From the NCBI GenBank assembly GCA_964019335.1, contig OZ025671.1, positions 186,001 to 250,000 on the forward strand: DNA of 64,000 bases, read 5' to 3'. The notes beneath the pieces were generated by a model. It worked only from the letters and a program-made list of their open reading frames with translations, searched no databases and was not told the DNA's origin. The first letter of the stretch is position 1; the number at the start of each line of letters is the position of its first letter. This DNA comes from Diplonema japonicum (Eukaryota; Euglenozoa; Diplonemea; Diplonemida; Diplonemidae). Shown piece by piece: positions 29,300 to 38,977 of the stretch. The position numbers and the translations under genes are program-made.

Positions 29300-30766
29300 T
29301 CACAGCAGGTCCTGGGTCTCAGGTATGGTCACCATCTCATCATCATAAGTGGCATCACTCCCACTCCCTGCACCTTCTTCATCACTGTCGCCGTCTTCCA
29401 CCTCAGAGCGCTTCTGGGCATCTGCAACATACTTCTCCCAATCACTAGTGTAAATGAGGTACCATGACCACACTATGTTAACGCTAAACGAAATGTTCAG
29501 TGCGATTATCAACCCAATAGCACCCAGTTCGTATTTATAAGTAAACAGAGCAGCTAGGGGTACGCTGATGCACCACGAACTGACATTATTGGTGATAGCA
29601 GAGGCCCAAGGCCTACCTTGGCCATCAAGCGCAAACAACGAGGTGAAGCCAAGAGGCAGAAGGGGCATCGAACTCACGATATAAGGCACCATGTCATACA
29701 CCAGGGGGACAAGCTCGGGGTCGTCGGTGAAAACATGCGCTATTTCGGTACGGAAGATCATAAGCACCACCGACATTAACCCCGACATCGACATCAAGAA
29801 GCACAGGTTGTACTTCATCGTCTTCTTGCACGACTCCACAGATCGATCCCCAAGGTAGTACGCCACTCTGATGTTCAGGGCCTTCGCAAATCCTATGTGC
29901 ACTCCTGAGAACAAAAAGTAAATCGATGCTTGGATTGACCACAATGCGACCTGAATATTGCCACTGTGCGTGTTGAAGACCAACATGAGCTGCCATTGTG
30001 CTTCCTCCACCCAAAGACCTAAGGCACCAGGAATAGCAAGTTTCATGTATTCCTTAAGACGCTTAAGAGTCAATGACCCCCGTATATCCCATCCGCCCCA
30101 GTAGTCACTGTGGTGCTTCCACCACACGCACCACGCCGAGTAAGCTAATGTCTTCACAACCGAACTGATTGAGGTGGCAGCAGCAGCACCTTGGACACCC
30201 ATTCCAAACCAGCCGATCATGACATAGCACAGACCCATGTTGATAAAGGTGAAGATGATAGAGAAGGCTGCTGCAGGCTCAGCATGTCCCACAGAAGAGA
30301 AGTATTGTTCTAAAGCGGTCTGTACTCCCATGAAGTAGTAGCCGGGTATAGCGAACCTGCAGTAGGTCTGAGCATCGGGGGCGACAGAGGATGAGACTCC
30401 AATGAGAGAGAGGAACGAGCTTGTCGCGAAGAACCACAAAATGTATACTGGGATGGAGACGATCGTGTTGATGACGAGAGCAACTTGAAGCCAGGTTCCG
30501 ACAAGTTTCAGGTTCTTTGCTCCACGTGCCTGGCTGCTGAGGGTGTCGAGGCACATTGAGAAGCCGTTTATAAAATTGAAACACCAGTACATCCATGTCA
30601 ATGACGAACTAGAAACAGTTAGGGCATCAGTGCCCAGCAGTCTCCCAACCACTATGTTCTGTACAAAACCCCCTGCAGCAGTGAACACATCGGTGATTGC
30701 CATGGGCCATCCTATCTTCCAGTATCCTTTCCATTCTTTCGAATGCAATACTGCGCCTGCAGCCAT
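29300..30766 (-). CDS. MATE-family multidrug/toxin efflux transporter
   Basis: A single exon of 488 residues starting at MAAGAVLHSK; a CTTTACAG acceptor about 20 nt upstream suggests a 5'-UTR intron. It has about 12 hydrophobic segments in two similar halves. The N-half begins with WPMAITDVFTAAGGFVQNIVVGRLLG and contains LDTLSSQARGA, a eukaryotic MATE signature; the second half has LKEYMKLAIPGALGLWVEEAQW and SSMPLLPLGFTSLFALDGQGR. MATE proteins export organic cations or metabolites in exchange for H+ or Na+. The tail is acidic and Ser-rich. It lies between the two copies of the duplicated block. Confidence 0.9.
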   Translation of the reverse strand: MAAGAVLHSKEWKGYWKIGWPMAITDVFTAAGGFVQNIVVGRLLGTDALTVSSSSLTWMYWCFNFINGFSMCLDTLSSQARGAKNLKLVGTWLQVALVINTIVSIPVYILWFFATSSFLSLIGVSSSVAPDAQTYCRFAIPGYYFMGVQTALEQYFSSVGHAEPAAAFSIIFTFINMGLCYVMIGWFGMGVQGAAAATSISSVVKTLAYSAWCVWWKHHSDYWGGWDIRGSLTLKRLKEYMKLAIPGALGLWVEEAQWQLMLVFNTHSGNIQVALWSIQASIYFLFSGVHIGFAKALNIRVAYYLGDRSVESCKKTMKYNLCFLMSMSGLMSVVLMIFRTEIAHVFTDDPELVPLVYDMVPYIVSSMPLLPLGFTSLFALDGQGRPWASAITNNVSSWCISVPLAALFTYKYELGAIGLIIALNISFSVNIVWSWYLIYTSDWEKYVADAQKRSEVEDGDSDEEGAGSGSDATYDDEMVTIPETQDLL

Positions 30767-31450
30767 ATTCTCGACCCTTTTCCTGTAAAGAAACAATCAA
30801 AGCAGTTTCAGATGCGGGTTTGAAATATAAAAAAAAAAAAAAAATAATAATAAAATAAACAGAAAGGCAAGAACACCCATTTTCTTATATTCTTTTTGGC
30901 CATGGGAAAAGAAGAAAAAAGAAATGCTGTAAAAGAGAGCCACAACGGCTTTTCCGTTGAAAACCTACGCCTGCGGTGTGCCTTAGCAGCCGTAATTTTC
31001 TTTAGTTTTCTTTTTTCTTTTTTCGAAACGTAAAAAATAGTGTAGAGACAGTGTTCCCCCCCTCTTTTCTTCTTTAAATAAAGAAGGATGTCTTTAACTG
31101 CCTCTAAAAAGTTATCATTTTCTTCTTATTTCTTTTTTTAAAGATAAAAGAAACCGCCCCAAAAAGACTGTTTACCCCAACCTTCGTGTATATAAATATA
31201 TATTTTCTCAGCAGTTTAAGGCTTTTAAAGCAGCCCACCACCGACGACGAAGAGTACGTATAAAATCGAGAAGCATCATCTCACCTCCCTCTTTCTTGTA
31301 TCACGGTGACCACCTTGTATCCTTAGTTTACATCACCTGCGATCATGTGACAAGATAGGAATGAACATTACAACAAGAAGCACACGTTCCTGACTCACGG
31401 CTAGAAAGGCCACGGAACATGCTTGTGGATAGCTTAATGCGGGCTACGCG
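30767..31450. other. Intergenic upstream of MATE, flank of duplicated block B
   Basis: A/T-rich. A patch at 31200-31365 is open on the plus strand (reading FKAFKAAHHRRRRVRIKS), preceded by TTTTCTCAG. I cannot link it to a gene. Confidence 0.35.
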
Positions 31451-33452
31451 GAGAGTACCCTTGATGAATCAGTGTGGAGGTCAGATATCTGTGAGTGCTT
31501 TTGTTTTGTTTTGCGGGCATACGTTCGTGCGTGACAGGATGGCTGTGCTGGTTGCGACGAAGTCCTCCTCCCCCACATAGCAGGAGCCTTTCCCCACTTC
31601 CCAGAAGTAGCCGATGAGCCCTTGCAAAACGGCGATGGCATCCGAAGGGTTCAGGTACGCGGCGGAGTAGCCCATGGAGGCGAGGGAGACGGCGATGAAC
31701 TTCACGTCCCTGCTGTGCACCACGATCGGGCACCTCAAGCCCTCCCCCGCCGTCCCCGCTGTCTCCTCCACCACCTTTTTCGCAAGGGACACGAGACACG
31801 GAGGCCCCGCGTTCAAGACGTACACCGCGAACCCCCAGTCCTTCTCCTGCAAGAGCTCTACCTGTGCCCGGAAGTAGCACCGCTTCACCTCGTCCCGACA
31901 CTTCTCGGGAACGTTGTCCAGGAAGACCCCGAGCCCCATCGGGAGCACGCAAGGATGTGTCACCCCTTGCACCTCCGCCGCCGTGAAGATGCACTTGTAC
32001 AGGTTCTTCACCCGCTCGTAGAAGTCCGTCTTCTCCCGAGGACCCTTCCAGTCCTCGAACTTCCCCCGCAGCGGCTGCGTCGCCTCCCACTTGGCCGACA
32101 CCGTGAAGTACTTGCTCCCCTCCACCACTGTGCTCAGGTCCGTGCAGAAGTCGATCCCCGCCGCCGTGAGGAAGGTCAGAGGCCGCTCCGTTTTCCCGCA
32201 CAGCTGGTTCGACACCCCCTCTGCTCCCCCCACCATGAAGTAGCCCTTCTGGGTCTGGCACACGCTGCTCGACAACTCGTTCAGTGAAGTCGCCAGCACC
32301 CGATTCACATGATCCTCGTCCTTGAACCCGTACCCCTTGAAGTCCCGCCGCACCTTCTCGATGAAGGCTTGGTGTTCCGAATCGATTTGTGGTGCGTGTT
32401 CCAACTGTTTCAGAGAGATCTCTGCGCTCTGTTGTGTTGTGTTGTGTTGTGTTGTGTTGTGTTTGTAAAAGAAAAATAAATAACAAACAAACCTCCAGCT
32501 TGCCTTGGTAACGGTCCTTCTGATATGCCCATTTCTCGTACTCCTGTACCTCCTCACTGTGGGGTTTTTGTGTTGGTCGTTTCTTTTTTTTCTATTTTTC
32601 TCTTCTTCTTCCTCTCGTCCGCTCACACACCTCGTTGACTTCTCACTCACCTCCTTCGGGCTCGCGAGGAGGTCCTGCAGCAACCCCATGCACCGCTTCA
32701 TACATTCCTCCAACATGGACCTCAGGTGTATCGTCTGCTCGGGCTTCCCGATCTCCGCAAGGGCTTGAACCCGCCGGTCTGAATAGTAAGCGACGTGCTT
32801 CGTGGTGAGGGCCGCCAGGGAGGTGTAGAAGGCCGGGGGAAAGGCCGAGGGGTCACACACAACACGACCAGATGCCTCCAGGTCCCGCGCCTCCGCCACC
32901 GTCATCGAGAAGGTGCAGGAACCCCACACCGCAAGGGGGTCCTCTTCCCCCTCCCCCTCCCCACACCGAATCCCCTGCGCCCTCATCGTCTCCATCATCG
33001 TCTCCGCATTGATGCGCAGCTCCCTCCGCGGGTCCTCTGCCGCCTGCTCCTCCAAACTCTTCTCCAGCTGCACGTCCGGTAGCCGTCCAATCCGTGTCCT
33101 TTCATCCTCTTCTTCTTCCCCTCCGCCCCTCCCCTTCCTCCCCAAGAGCCGCAGGAGCGTCGTAGTCGGCCGCAGCCGCTTGTCGTACGCCCGCACACAC
33201 CCGCAGATCGCGTGCGTGTTGTACGCCGCCCCGCTGTGCACAGGGCCCGTCTTCCCCCGTACCTTGTACGAGCTGAACCCTCCCAGGCCCGCGAACGCCT
33301 TCCGCAGCCCCGTCTCCGCTTCCCCCTCAAGCTCCCCGTACACGTATAGCTCGTTCCCTTCCTCTACTGCGATGCGCTGCATGGTTGCCCCACCCTTTCC
33401 TTGTCATGGGAATAGTTAAAGGGGGTGTCCAAAGATGGAAGGAACAAAGTAG
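31451..33452. repeat. Segmental duplication, copy B (2,002 bp)
   Basis: Same sequence as 25831-27832. The left flank ends TACGCG and the right flank begins CCGACAGG, both unrelated to the flanks of copy A. Same orientation as copy A; MATE and a retroelement remnant lie between. Confidence 0.92.
31481..33382 (-). CDS. GC-rich duplicated gene, copy B: 579-residue unknown protein
   Basis: Exons 33382-32651, 32552-32493 and 32428-31481, with the same introns, protein and boundaries as copy A. The lack of any difference, introns included, points to a very recent DNA-level duplication, gene conversion, or an assembly duplication. Introns are kept, so it is not a retrocopy. The same tentative macro-like C-terminus applies. 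Confidence 0.75.
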   Translation of the reverse strand: MQRIAVEEGNELYVYGELEGEAETGLRKAFAGLGGFSSYKVRGKTGPVHSGAAYNTHAICGCVRAYDKRLRPTTTLLRLLGRKGRGGGEEEEDERTRIGRLPDVQLEKSLEEQAAEDPRRELRINAETMMETMRAQGIRCGEGEGEEDPLAVWGSCTFSMTVAEARDLEASGRVVCDPSAFPPAFYTSLAALTTKHVAYYSDRRVQALAEIGKPEQTIHLRSMLEECMKRCMGLLQDLLASPKEVSEKSTRCVSGREEEEEKNRKKRNDQHKNPTVRRYRSTRNGHIRRTVTKASWRFVCYLFFFYKHNTTQHNTTQQSAEISLKQLEHAPQIDSEHQAFIEKVRRDFKGYGFKDEDHVNRVLATSLNELSSSVCQTQKGYFMVGGAEGVSNQLCGKTERPLTFLTAAGIDFCTDLSTVVEGSKYFTVSAKWEATQPLRGKFEDWKGPREKTDFYERVKNLYKCIFTAAEVQGVTHPCVLPMGLGVFLDNVPEKCRDEVKRCYFRAQVELLQEKDWGFAVYVLNAGPPCLVSLAKKVVEETAGTAGEGLRCPIVVHSRDVKFIAVSLASMGYSAAYLNPSDAIAVLQGLIGYFWEVGKGSCYVGEEDFVATSTAILSRTNVCPQNKTKALTDI

Positions 33453-33788
33453 CCGACAGGGAGAAACGAGAATGTTTGGTCCACCTTGCCTGCAAAGGCT
33501 CCACAATGAACCTGCTTGCGACACCCGGTCTGTTTCTTCTGGCTACTGATTTTCTGCCAGGACAGTCCGGGATCCGAGGTGTCAATTTTACGACAAAATG
33601 TGTCGTGAAGACACTCGTACTATTGTGGTTCTGTCTGGCTGTTCCGTGCGCAGTCTATGGTGATGGCTCAGCATGCCGACTTGGGAAATATAAAAAATGA
33701 AAAATAAAAATTAAAAAAAAAAAACCGTATGACGTACTGATATACTGATATGATGGGGGAGGGGAGGTGTCGGAAAATAAAAAAAAAC
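33453..33788. other. Intergenic, right flank of copy B
   Basis: Mixed-composition DNA up to ~33700 with a plus-strand open frame (hydrophobic stretch VVKTLVLLWFCLAVPCAVYG), then A/T runs. The frame enters from the duplicated block, so it is probably not a gene. Confidence 0.35.
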
Positions 33789-34228
33789 TCATTCCATCGG
33801 TGCCCCATAGGCATCAGGGAGGCGCTCCACAGTGTACTTGTGCTTCGATATGTACATAATGGGGACACCAGGAATCTTCCGCAGCCTTCTCTTCAGGTCC
33901 TTATCCGCTGTGGCCACGATGTACACAGGGAACTGCGACACAGTGTTCACAATACAGTCATCGGCGTAGGTAGTTCCACAGGTTAGCCTTTTGTACCGTG
34001 GGTCCTTGGCCATTCTGAGGGCCACTTTGAATTTGTCCCCCAATTTCTCGAGCTCTGCGATGACGCAGGAGCAGATGTACACCGAGACCTTGGCGTAGAG
34101 ACAGTCCATGCAGCCCTTTATTATATCGATCTTATTTTGCATCGAAAAATTGATAAAATTGGTATCGATCAGCACCCGGTAAGGTGGGCCCAGTGCTTGG
34201 TTGTGTCTCAAGTACATATTGCTTTGCA

Positions 34229-34267
<39 letters not shown>

Positions 34268-34482
34268 TGAAATACCTGTTGAACTCGCTTCACAGACTGC
34301 TCGTCGAATTCCGCGGCGCCCTGGTCGGCAAACCGGCTTCTTTGCTCTGTTTTCTTTTCCGCAGCTTTTTGCTTTTTATCCGCTTTGTCCTGTTTTTTTT
34401 TCTCTTTTTATTTTCTTCTTTTTTTTCTTCGTACCTTATTCAAGATTTTCTTTTTTATCGCAAACATTTGCTTTCGCCCCAT
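33789..34482 (-). CDS. FCF1: FCF1-like PIN-domain rRNA-processing factor
   Basis: Exons 34482-34435, 34389-34276 and 34229-33789 give 200 residues, all phase 0. Introns are 45 nt (GTACGA...AACAG) and 46 nt (GTATTT...AAAAG, mostly A). The protein begins [12 protein letters not shown], has a basic linker, then the PIN domain: [18 protein letters not shown] with Asp76, VIAELEKLG with Glu113, TYADDCIV and [20 protein letters not shown], ending in the family's DAYGAP. Fcf1 is a small-subunit processome component needed for early pre-18S rRNA cleavages. Length matches the usual ~190-200 residues. An exemplary small multi-exon gene for this genome. Confidence 0.93.
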
Positions 34483-34719
34483 TTTGAGTGTTGTTGGTTC
34501 TTTTCTTCTTTTTCTTCTTCTTTTTTTTCTTTTACCTAGAGATTCTTTTTTTTTTTCGAGGCAGTGTCAAATGAAAATACCAAGAAAGTCGAGGGATAAG
34601 CAGCACCATTATCAAATGAAAAAGAAAAATAGAAAGAAGAAAAAAAGGAAGAAAAAGATGCTTTTATTGCACTGTTGTTGACCGCTTTCTTTTTTTTCTT
34701 CTTCTTTTGCTTTTCTGCT

Positions 34720-34794
34720 TTAGTTCACTTTTTTTGCTCTCTTGCCTTCAGACGCTGGGTTCGGCCTCTTCTTCTTTTCCGTGGGCTGAATCAC
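34720..34794 (-). other. Orphan terminal exon candidate
   Basis: After TCAAAAAAG (an acceptor of the type used locally) an open frame starts VIQPTEKKKRPNPASEG and ends at a stop after KKVN. It looks like a basic C-terminal exon, but no upstream exon was found between it and the TRNT1 stop at 35541. Repeat R3 lies 35 bp upstream on the same strand. Confidence 0.3.
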
Positions 34795-35512
34795 CTTTTT
34801 TGATTTTTTTTTTATTAGAAAAAAAAGATTCACTATGATAGGAACGAAGTGGTTAGCAACGGCCCGCCGCAATAAAAAAAAAAAAAAAGGAAAAGTGCAC
34901 TCTCCCCCATGGAAAAAAAAAAGTCAATGTCCCTACTAAAGAGAGGGGGGATACACTAAATGAAACTCTTTTTCATCACAAGCGAGGGAAAATAAAGTTT
35001 TCGATAAGTTTCAGTGTTTCAGGGGCGAGCGTTCACTGTTGAATTCACGCCCTGCGGTTGCCCAGTGTCTGCGGTGGCTGTTTGTCGCGAAGAGGTGCGC
35101 GGCGCCTGGGCGAGAAACTTTGCTGCATACCCTTTGGGATGCGACCCAAGAGATATCACATTCTACTTGCTCCCCGTTTCAAACACAAAAAAACTCAAAT
35201 TAGCATGCAAGCTCCCCGAGACGAAGCTGCATGCCCTAAAAAGGGGGGTGGGGTATGGTCAGTACTAGGTAGCTCTCAGTTTCGGTCAAATCTAGCGACT
35301 CCTCCAGGTGCTGACCTCTTCAGGCGAGAGGCATGGCTCCTACTAGCTTCCCAGCAGGTTTGGTGAATACTTTTCCCGACCACAATAAAAAAAAAAAACT
35401 GGAAGAAAAAAAAGGCGTCTTGAGGACCCCCTTTTAAAAAAAAAAAAGAAACCTCCACTCTTCAAAGGGATAGGAAGAAGGTGGTCAAAAAAAAAGTGCT
35501 GAAAAATGCAGT

Positions 35513-35540
<28 letters not shown>
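34795..35540. other. Intergenic with repeat R3 and a plus-strand open patch
   Basis: Contains R3 at 34829-34868. At 35014-35268 a plus-strand frame of 84 codons has normal amino-acid composition (reading VEFTPCGCPVSAVAVCREEV) but no recognised family, and lies against the prevailing strand. The rest is A/T runs. Confidence 0.35.
34829..34868 (-). repeat. Dispersed ~37-bp motif, copy R3
   Basis: Identical to R1 across the core. On the minus strand it is followed by GAATC and a T-run, then the orphan exon candidate at 34720-34794. Confidence 0.75.
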
Positions 35541-35546
<6 letters not shown>

Positions 35547-37136
35547 CACCTTGGATAAAAAAGCAAGGATTTCACCACTGTTGGCTGACGGGAACTCGAC
35601 CTGGAAATCCAACTGCTTCTTGTACGCCTCCCGAACGTCTTTGCCATTGATCTTCAGCGAGGTCTGTTAATTTTCCCTTTTCCCCCCCCCCCCCTCTCCT
35701 ATTCATACCATGAGCACATCCCCCTTCACACACGGCTTTAGATCAGGCAGCGCTGATAAGAGCTCGTCACGCTTCACTTGCTGTATCAAGTGTCTTCCCG
35801 GTACTTCACTACCAAAGCATTTAATCGAAGAAATTACAGCGGCCTGCTTCCAGTAGTACTGAACTATCTGCTCCCCTTCATTATCGTACTTCAGAATCGC
35901 CTGTTGCATAGCAGTTGTAAGCACAGTCCGGTTAGACTGTGGAAGCGGTGTGCTGGGGTGAGGCGTGCCTTTGCCTTCAAGATGGTCTAGATCTAGCTCC
36001 CAACCTTTTTCTTCCGGTAGTTCCCGGCCGCTGCCTATTGTACCTTCATTGTTCTTCCAAAATGAGGTGAACGTTGAAACCGAATTGAGAATGAGTAGCA
36101 CGACCTCGGTAGTCCGTCTTGACAGCTTAAGCCCGTTGGTGATTACCGATTGCAAGAAAGGCTCTAACTTGGGATGATTGGGGAGCTTCGATTCATCGAG
36201 GTTTAACAGCATAGTTGCAATGCACCCTTCCAAACCGAGAATGTCGGACATATTGGCGACATGTTTTGAACCCTCATTCCATTCTTCTTCGGTGAACCCT
36301 ACGGGGGTGGCGGTGAGAACGTTGCCTTTCTTGTCGCATTTGCACGATTCGAAGATCACGTCATAGATGCCGAAATCATGAAAAACCTTCAAACACCTTC
36401 CTGGGCTCGGCCCTGTAAGCATCTTCTTCAGCTCGATTCCGACCCTCTCCCTGGATACTTTCTTTTTCAACGATTCATGAATTTCCTTGTCGCGAGCGGC
36501 TTGTACTATATCACCATGGACCTCGCAGTCGAATCGTGCTGCGAACCGCACACATCTTAACAGCCTTAAAGGATCATCGTGAAATGTAATCGATGGGTCT
36601 AAGGGTGTACGGACAACTTTCTTTTCTAAATCAACCAAACCAGATGTAAAATCCTCCACCTCTTCAGTGTGTAGGTTGTAGAACAGGGCGTTGATGGTGA
36701 GGTCGCGTCTTCGCGCGTCTTCCAATGGTGTTCCTGGGCGGACGACAGGGATTCTGCTGTCGGCGTAGTCCTCGGCTCTGAGGTTCACCAAGTCAATTGC
36801 TTCGCCAAAAATGTGTGTTGTTGCGGTCTCAAGGTGTTTGGACTGTTCAGGGTTGACCTTTATGACTCCTACGTGGTGGGTTTCCATGTCATGCTCTACC
36901 TGGTATTTTGTTATGTATGAAGCGAACATCTCTCCTGTCATGGCCTTGCCGTCCACGTCGCCCTCTAAGGCGACGTCGATATCGTTGGAGACCTTGCGCA
37001 GCATCCTGTCTCTGACCCAGCCCCCGGCTACCCTTAGGGTGCAATTCAGTTTGTATCTGTCGTTGACGGCCAACAGCAATTTGAATATTCTTGATTCAAG
37101 CTCTGTTGCGCCGAGAGGGAGTAGCGATCGTTGCAT
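35541..37136 (-). CDS. TRNT1: CCA-adding enzyme (tRNA nucleotidyltransferase)
   Basis: Exons 37136-35709 and 35663-35541 give 516 residues, with a 45-nt phase-0 intron (GTATGA...TAACAG). It is a class II nucleotidyltransferase with LRVAGGWVRDRML, then SNDIDVAL carrying catalytic Asp52 and Asp54, RRRDLTINALFYN at about 142-154 (motif C region), and DDPLRLLRCVRFAARF for template-like base recognition. The short last exon supplies LKINGKDV, the family's usual C-terminal motif, which supports the splice. The enzyme adds or repairs the CCA end of tRNAs in nucleus/cytosol and mitochondria. No clear presequence; an alternative start could give one. Confidence 0.93.
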
Positions 37137-38977
37137 TTTTTCTTCTTTTTTTTTTCTTTTTTTTTCTCCCCTCCTCTCCCCCCACGTTCTCTGTTTTTTC
37201 TTTGGTTTTAAAGTATTTTTTTTTTTGACCCCCTCAAGATTTTGACACGGTTACATTGAACATTTAATAAAAAAAAAAAAAAAAAGTGAGAGGAAGAATA
37301 TGGGGATGGGGGAGACAAGAATGAGCGGAGGAGAAGAGGACTAAATGAAAGAAAGGGATACTAGGAGGAATTAAAAATGGCAGGGATTTAAAAAAAAAAA
37401 AAGAAGAAGACAAGAAATGGAGATTCGGAAGAAAAAAGAAGAAGAAGAAGAAAAAGAAACAGAAAACGTTAATGCCGCGCGCTTTTCTTTTTAAGAAGCG
37501 AGGAGGGCCTTGTCCCCCCCCCTCAGTATTCGCAGCTCGGAAAGACATAATTGTGGGATCAGTTACAGTGGGGGTCATGCAGCATGCGACACAGTGGCCA
37601 CCCTTGTGAAGCTTCACTTTGAAGCCTCCCAAGTCCCCTGTGGTCGCGTAGGGGGTAAAATTGAGAAAATAAAATTAAAAATTCACTATGGTAGGAAACA
37701 AAGCGGCTTAGCAAGGAAGAGCTTAACTTGTGGGAATGAATCACCCTTTCTTCAGAAACGAGAAAAAGAAAAGAAAAAAAAAAACCGCGATGCTTTGCTA
37801 GATTCCTCCTACAAAAAAAAAAAAAGAAAATTCGAAAACAGCTTATTAGGGGTAATTTTTCTCGCTCTTTTTTTTTTTTTTTTTTTGTTTTGAAGGTCTT
37901 TCTTTGGTTCTTTTCTCTAAAGCTTATTTTTCTTTTTTTTTTTTTTTCTTCTTCCAGAAATCCTTGTTCAAATTATCTCCTTTTTTTAATTAAGATATTC
38001 AAGCCGGCAAAAAAAAAAAGATTTCTTCGAAAAGGGAGGATCAGAGGTAAATGGAAAATGTTTTTTTTTTTTCTTTCTTTCCATAGAAGATGAAATTTCT
38101 CAACAAAAGGCCTTCAATCAAAATCCTTTCTTATTTACTTCTTTTTTTTTTTTAATTTCTCTTTTGTTTTGAGTCCTCTGTATCTCCTGCCTTTTCTCTT
38201 TATTTGCGCGGTGTCAAGGGGGTGGAGGTAAGACGAACAAGGATAAAAAAAAGAAAATTCAAAAAAAAAAAGAAAGAAAAACTATTTTAAAAAAAGAAAT
38301 GAAAAGAAGATAATTTTTTTCTTCTTTACGGGTAACCCTCAAAAAAAAATGAAAAAAAAGAGTTGGCGATGGTTGTTTGTGTCAGCAAGCAAGCACTCGG
38401 GTATATTGGTAAAGAGGAAATGGCCGTTGTTTGTACGTGCTTGGTAGAAACCTGGAGAAGTTTAAAACACGTAATTGGGTTGCCAATGTTCTTCCTGTTT
38501 TGTATAGACAAGTCAAATAAAATTGCAAAAGCGAAACAAAGAAAAGAAGAAAATTAGAATTACAATAAATAAAAGAAATGGAGCAAAGTTATTTTTCTTT
38601 TTTTTTTTTTTTTTGCGGTGTTGTTTTACATTTCCCCTTTGGATAAATACCATGTATTCGACTTCTTAGGGAAGGGGAAAAAAAAAGGGGGGGGGAAACC
38701 AAAAAAAAAACACACACATGCCCAACATTCCTATTCTCCTTTTTTTTCTTTTTTTGAAAAATTTACCATTTATTATCACTCCCAGGGGGAAAATGAAAAA
38801 AAGGGGGGGGGGGGAAACACGTTTTAGTACACCGGACGGGGCCCGACGACTGCGTTCGATTCCTCTTAAAAAAAAAAAAAAAAAAGAGCCTTTTCCCCAT
38901 TCCAACCGGTAATGGAAATCACCCCTCCCTCTTATCAACATTCCTTACCCTCTCCCGGGTTTCCATTCCTTTTTTTT
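37137..38977. other. Intergenic, 1.8 kb, homopolymer-rich, with diverged repeat R4 and an exon-like patch
   Basis: Mostly A/T runs. A minus-strand patch at about 37515-37637 follows a CGACCACAG acceptor and reads DLGGFKVKLHKGGHCVACC onward with normal composition; it could be an exon of an unplaced gene. Two other weak patches lie at 38360-38530 and 38880-38941. No full gene could be built. Confidence 0.35.
37682..37716 (-). repeat. Dispersed motif, diverged copy R4
   Basis: Several substitutions relative to R1-R3, but the CTAAG...CCATAGTGAA order is kept on the minus strand. It lies 45 bp upstream of the exon-like patch at 37515-37637, similar to R3 and the orphan exon at 34720-34794. Confidence 0.5.

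Noticed and set aside
38826-38866. tRNA-like TTCGATTCC near 38855
   Set aside because: No acceptor stem, D-arm or anticodon arm could be folded around it.
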